NCBI GenBank assembly: GCA_027604685.1
Contig: JADHYX010000115.1
Span: 38,113 to 55,903 of the forward strand
DNA: 17,791 nt
DNA from: Lobulomyces angularis
Lineage: Eukaryota; Chytridiomycota; Chytridiomycetes; Lobulomycetales; Lobulomycetaceae
Direction of reading: 5' to 3'
Shown: piece by piece, positions 17,717 to 17,791 of the stretch
How the letters are laid out: each line of letters begins with the position of its first letter
Position numbering within the stretch: position 1 is the stretch's first letter
Translations under genes and position numbers: made by a program
Notes under the pieces: model-generated
Seen by the model: the letters and a program-made list of their open reading frames with translations, nothing else
Told to the model about the DNA's origin: nothing
The model's database searches: none

Positions 17717-17791
17717 CTAAAACTAATTAATTAAAAACAAATATCGTAAAACCTTTAACAATAACTCCCTACTGTGAGTTTTGTCCTCAAA

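Noticed and set aside
1..17791. tRNA, rRNA, CRISPR or bacterial-type operon signals
   Set aside because: No B-box-like GGTTCGAATCC, no rRNA motif, no regularly spaced short repeats with spacers, and genes carry introns, so none of these is supported.

Overview
This is an AT-rich nuclear window from a fungus. The kingdom call rests on a Kch1/Prm6-type potassium channel gene (a fungus-specific family) and on fungal-type versions of the STRIPAK FHA protein, the Siw14/Oca phosphatase family and a CBM19-like chitin-binding module. Genes are cut by many short introns. I rebuilt about 35, mostly 41-93 nt, with GT donors (often GTAAGT, GTATGT or GTATT) and T-rich tracts before AG. Long A/T homopolymers are common. 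The Spf30 and ESS2/Bis1 genes, and the intron density, argue against a budding yeast. I cannot fix the lineage further; an early-diverging or otherwise AT-rich fungus fits. All gene models below were spliced by hand from reading frame, splice signals and remembered family motifs; no database was searched.

Layout, left to right: (1) 515-2221 (+) Kch-family K+ channel with a Q/N/Y-rich tail. (2) 2630-4509 (-) Far10/Vps64/SLMAP-type protein: FHA, coiled coil, tail anchor. (3) 4510-5607, an unresolved stretch with a few exon-like pieces. (4) 5608-6396 (+) Siw14/Oca-family phosphatase-like protein with a degenerate active site. (5) 6787-7441 (+) TMEM170-family membrane protein. (6) 7704-11020 (-) a secreted pepsin-fold protein that has lost its catalytic motifs, carries a six-cysteine CBM19-like module inside its C-lobe, and is followed by an orphan Asn/Gly/Ser/Thr-rich repeat exon. 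(7) 11928-12782 (+) Spf30/SMNDC1 splicing factor. (8) 13281-15022 (+) ESS2/Bis1 splicing-associated factor. (9) 15173-15736 (-) the 5' part only of an NAD(H) kinase gene. (10) 16865-17716, an element bounded by 29-bp inverted repeats that carries a retropepsin-like gene.

The genes form no operon or cluster with one task. Two neighbours (Spf30 and ESS2) both act in pre-mRNA splicing. The most unusual locus is the 7.7-11.0 kb pseudo-pepsin/chitin-binding/repeat gene, which looks like a cell-surface or secreted protein rather than an enzyme. Several models need something odd: an intron without AG, a 29-nt intron or a one-base frameshift in poly-T, and a frame break in poly-A. Because these sit in or near homopolymers, assembly error must be weighed against real biology.
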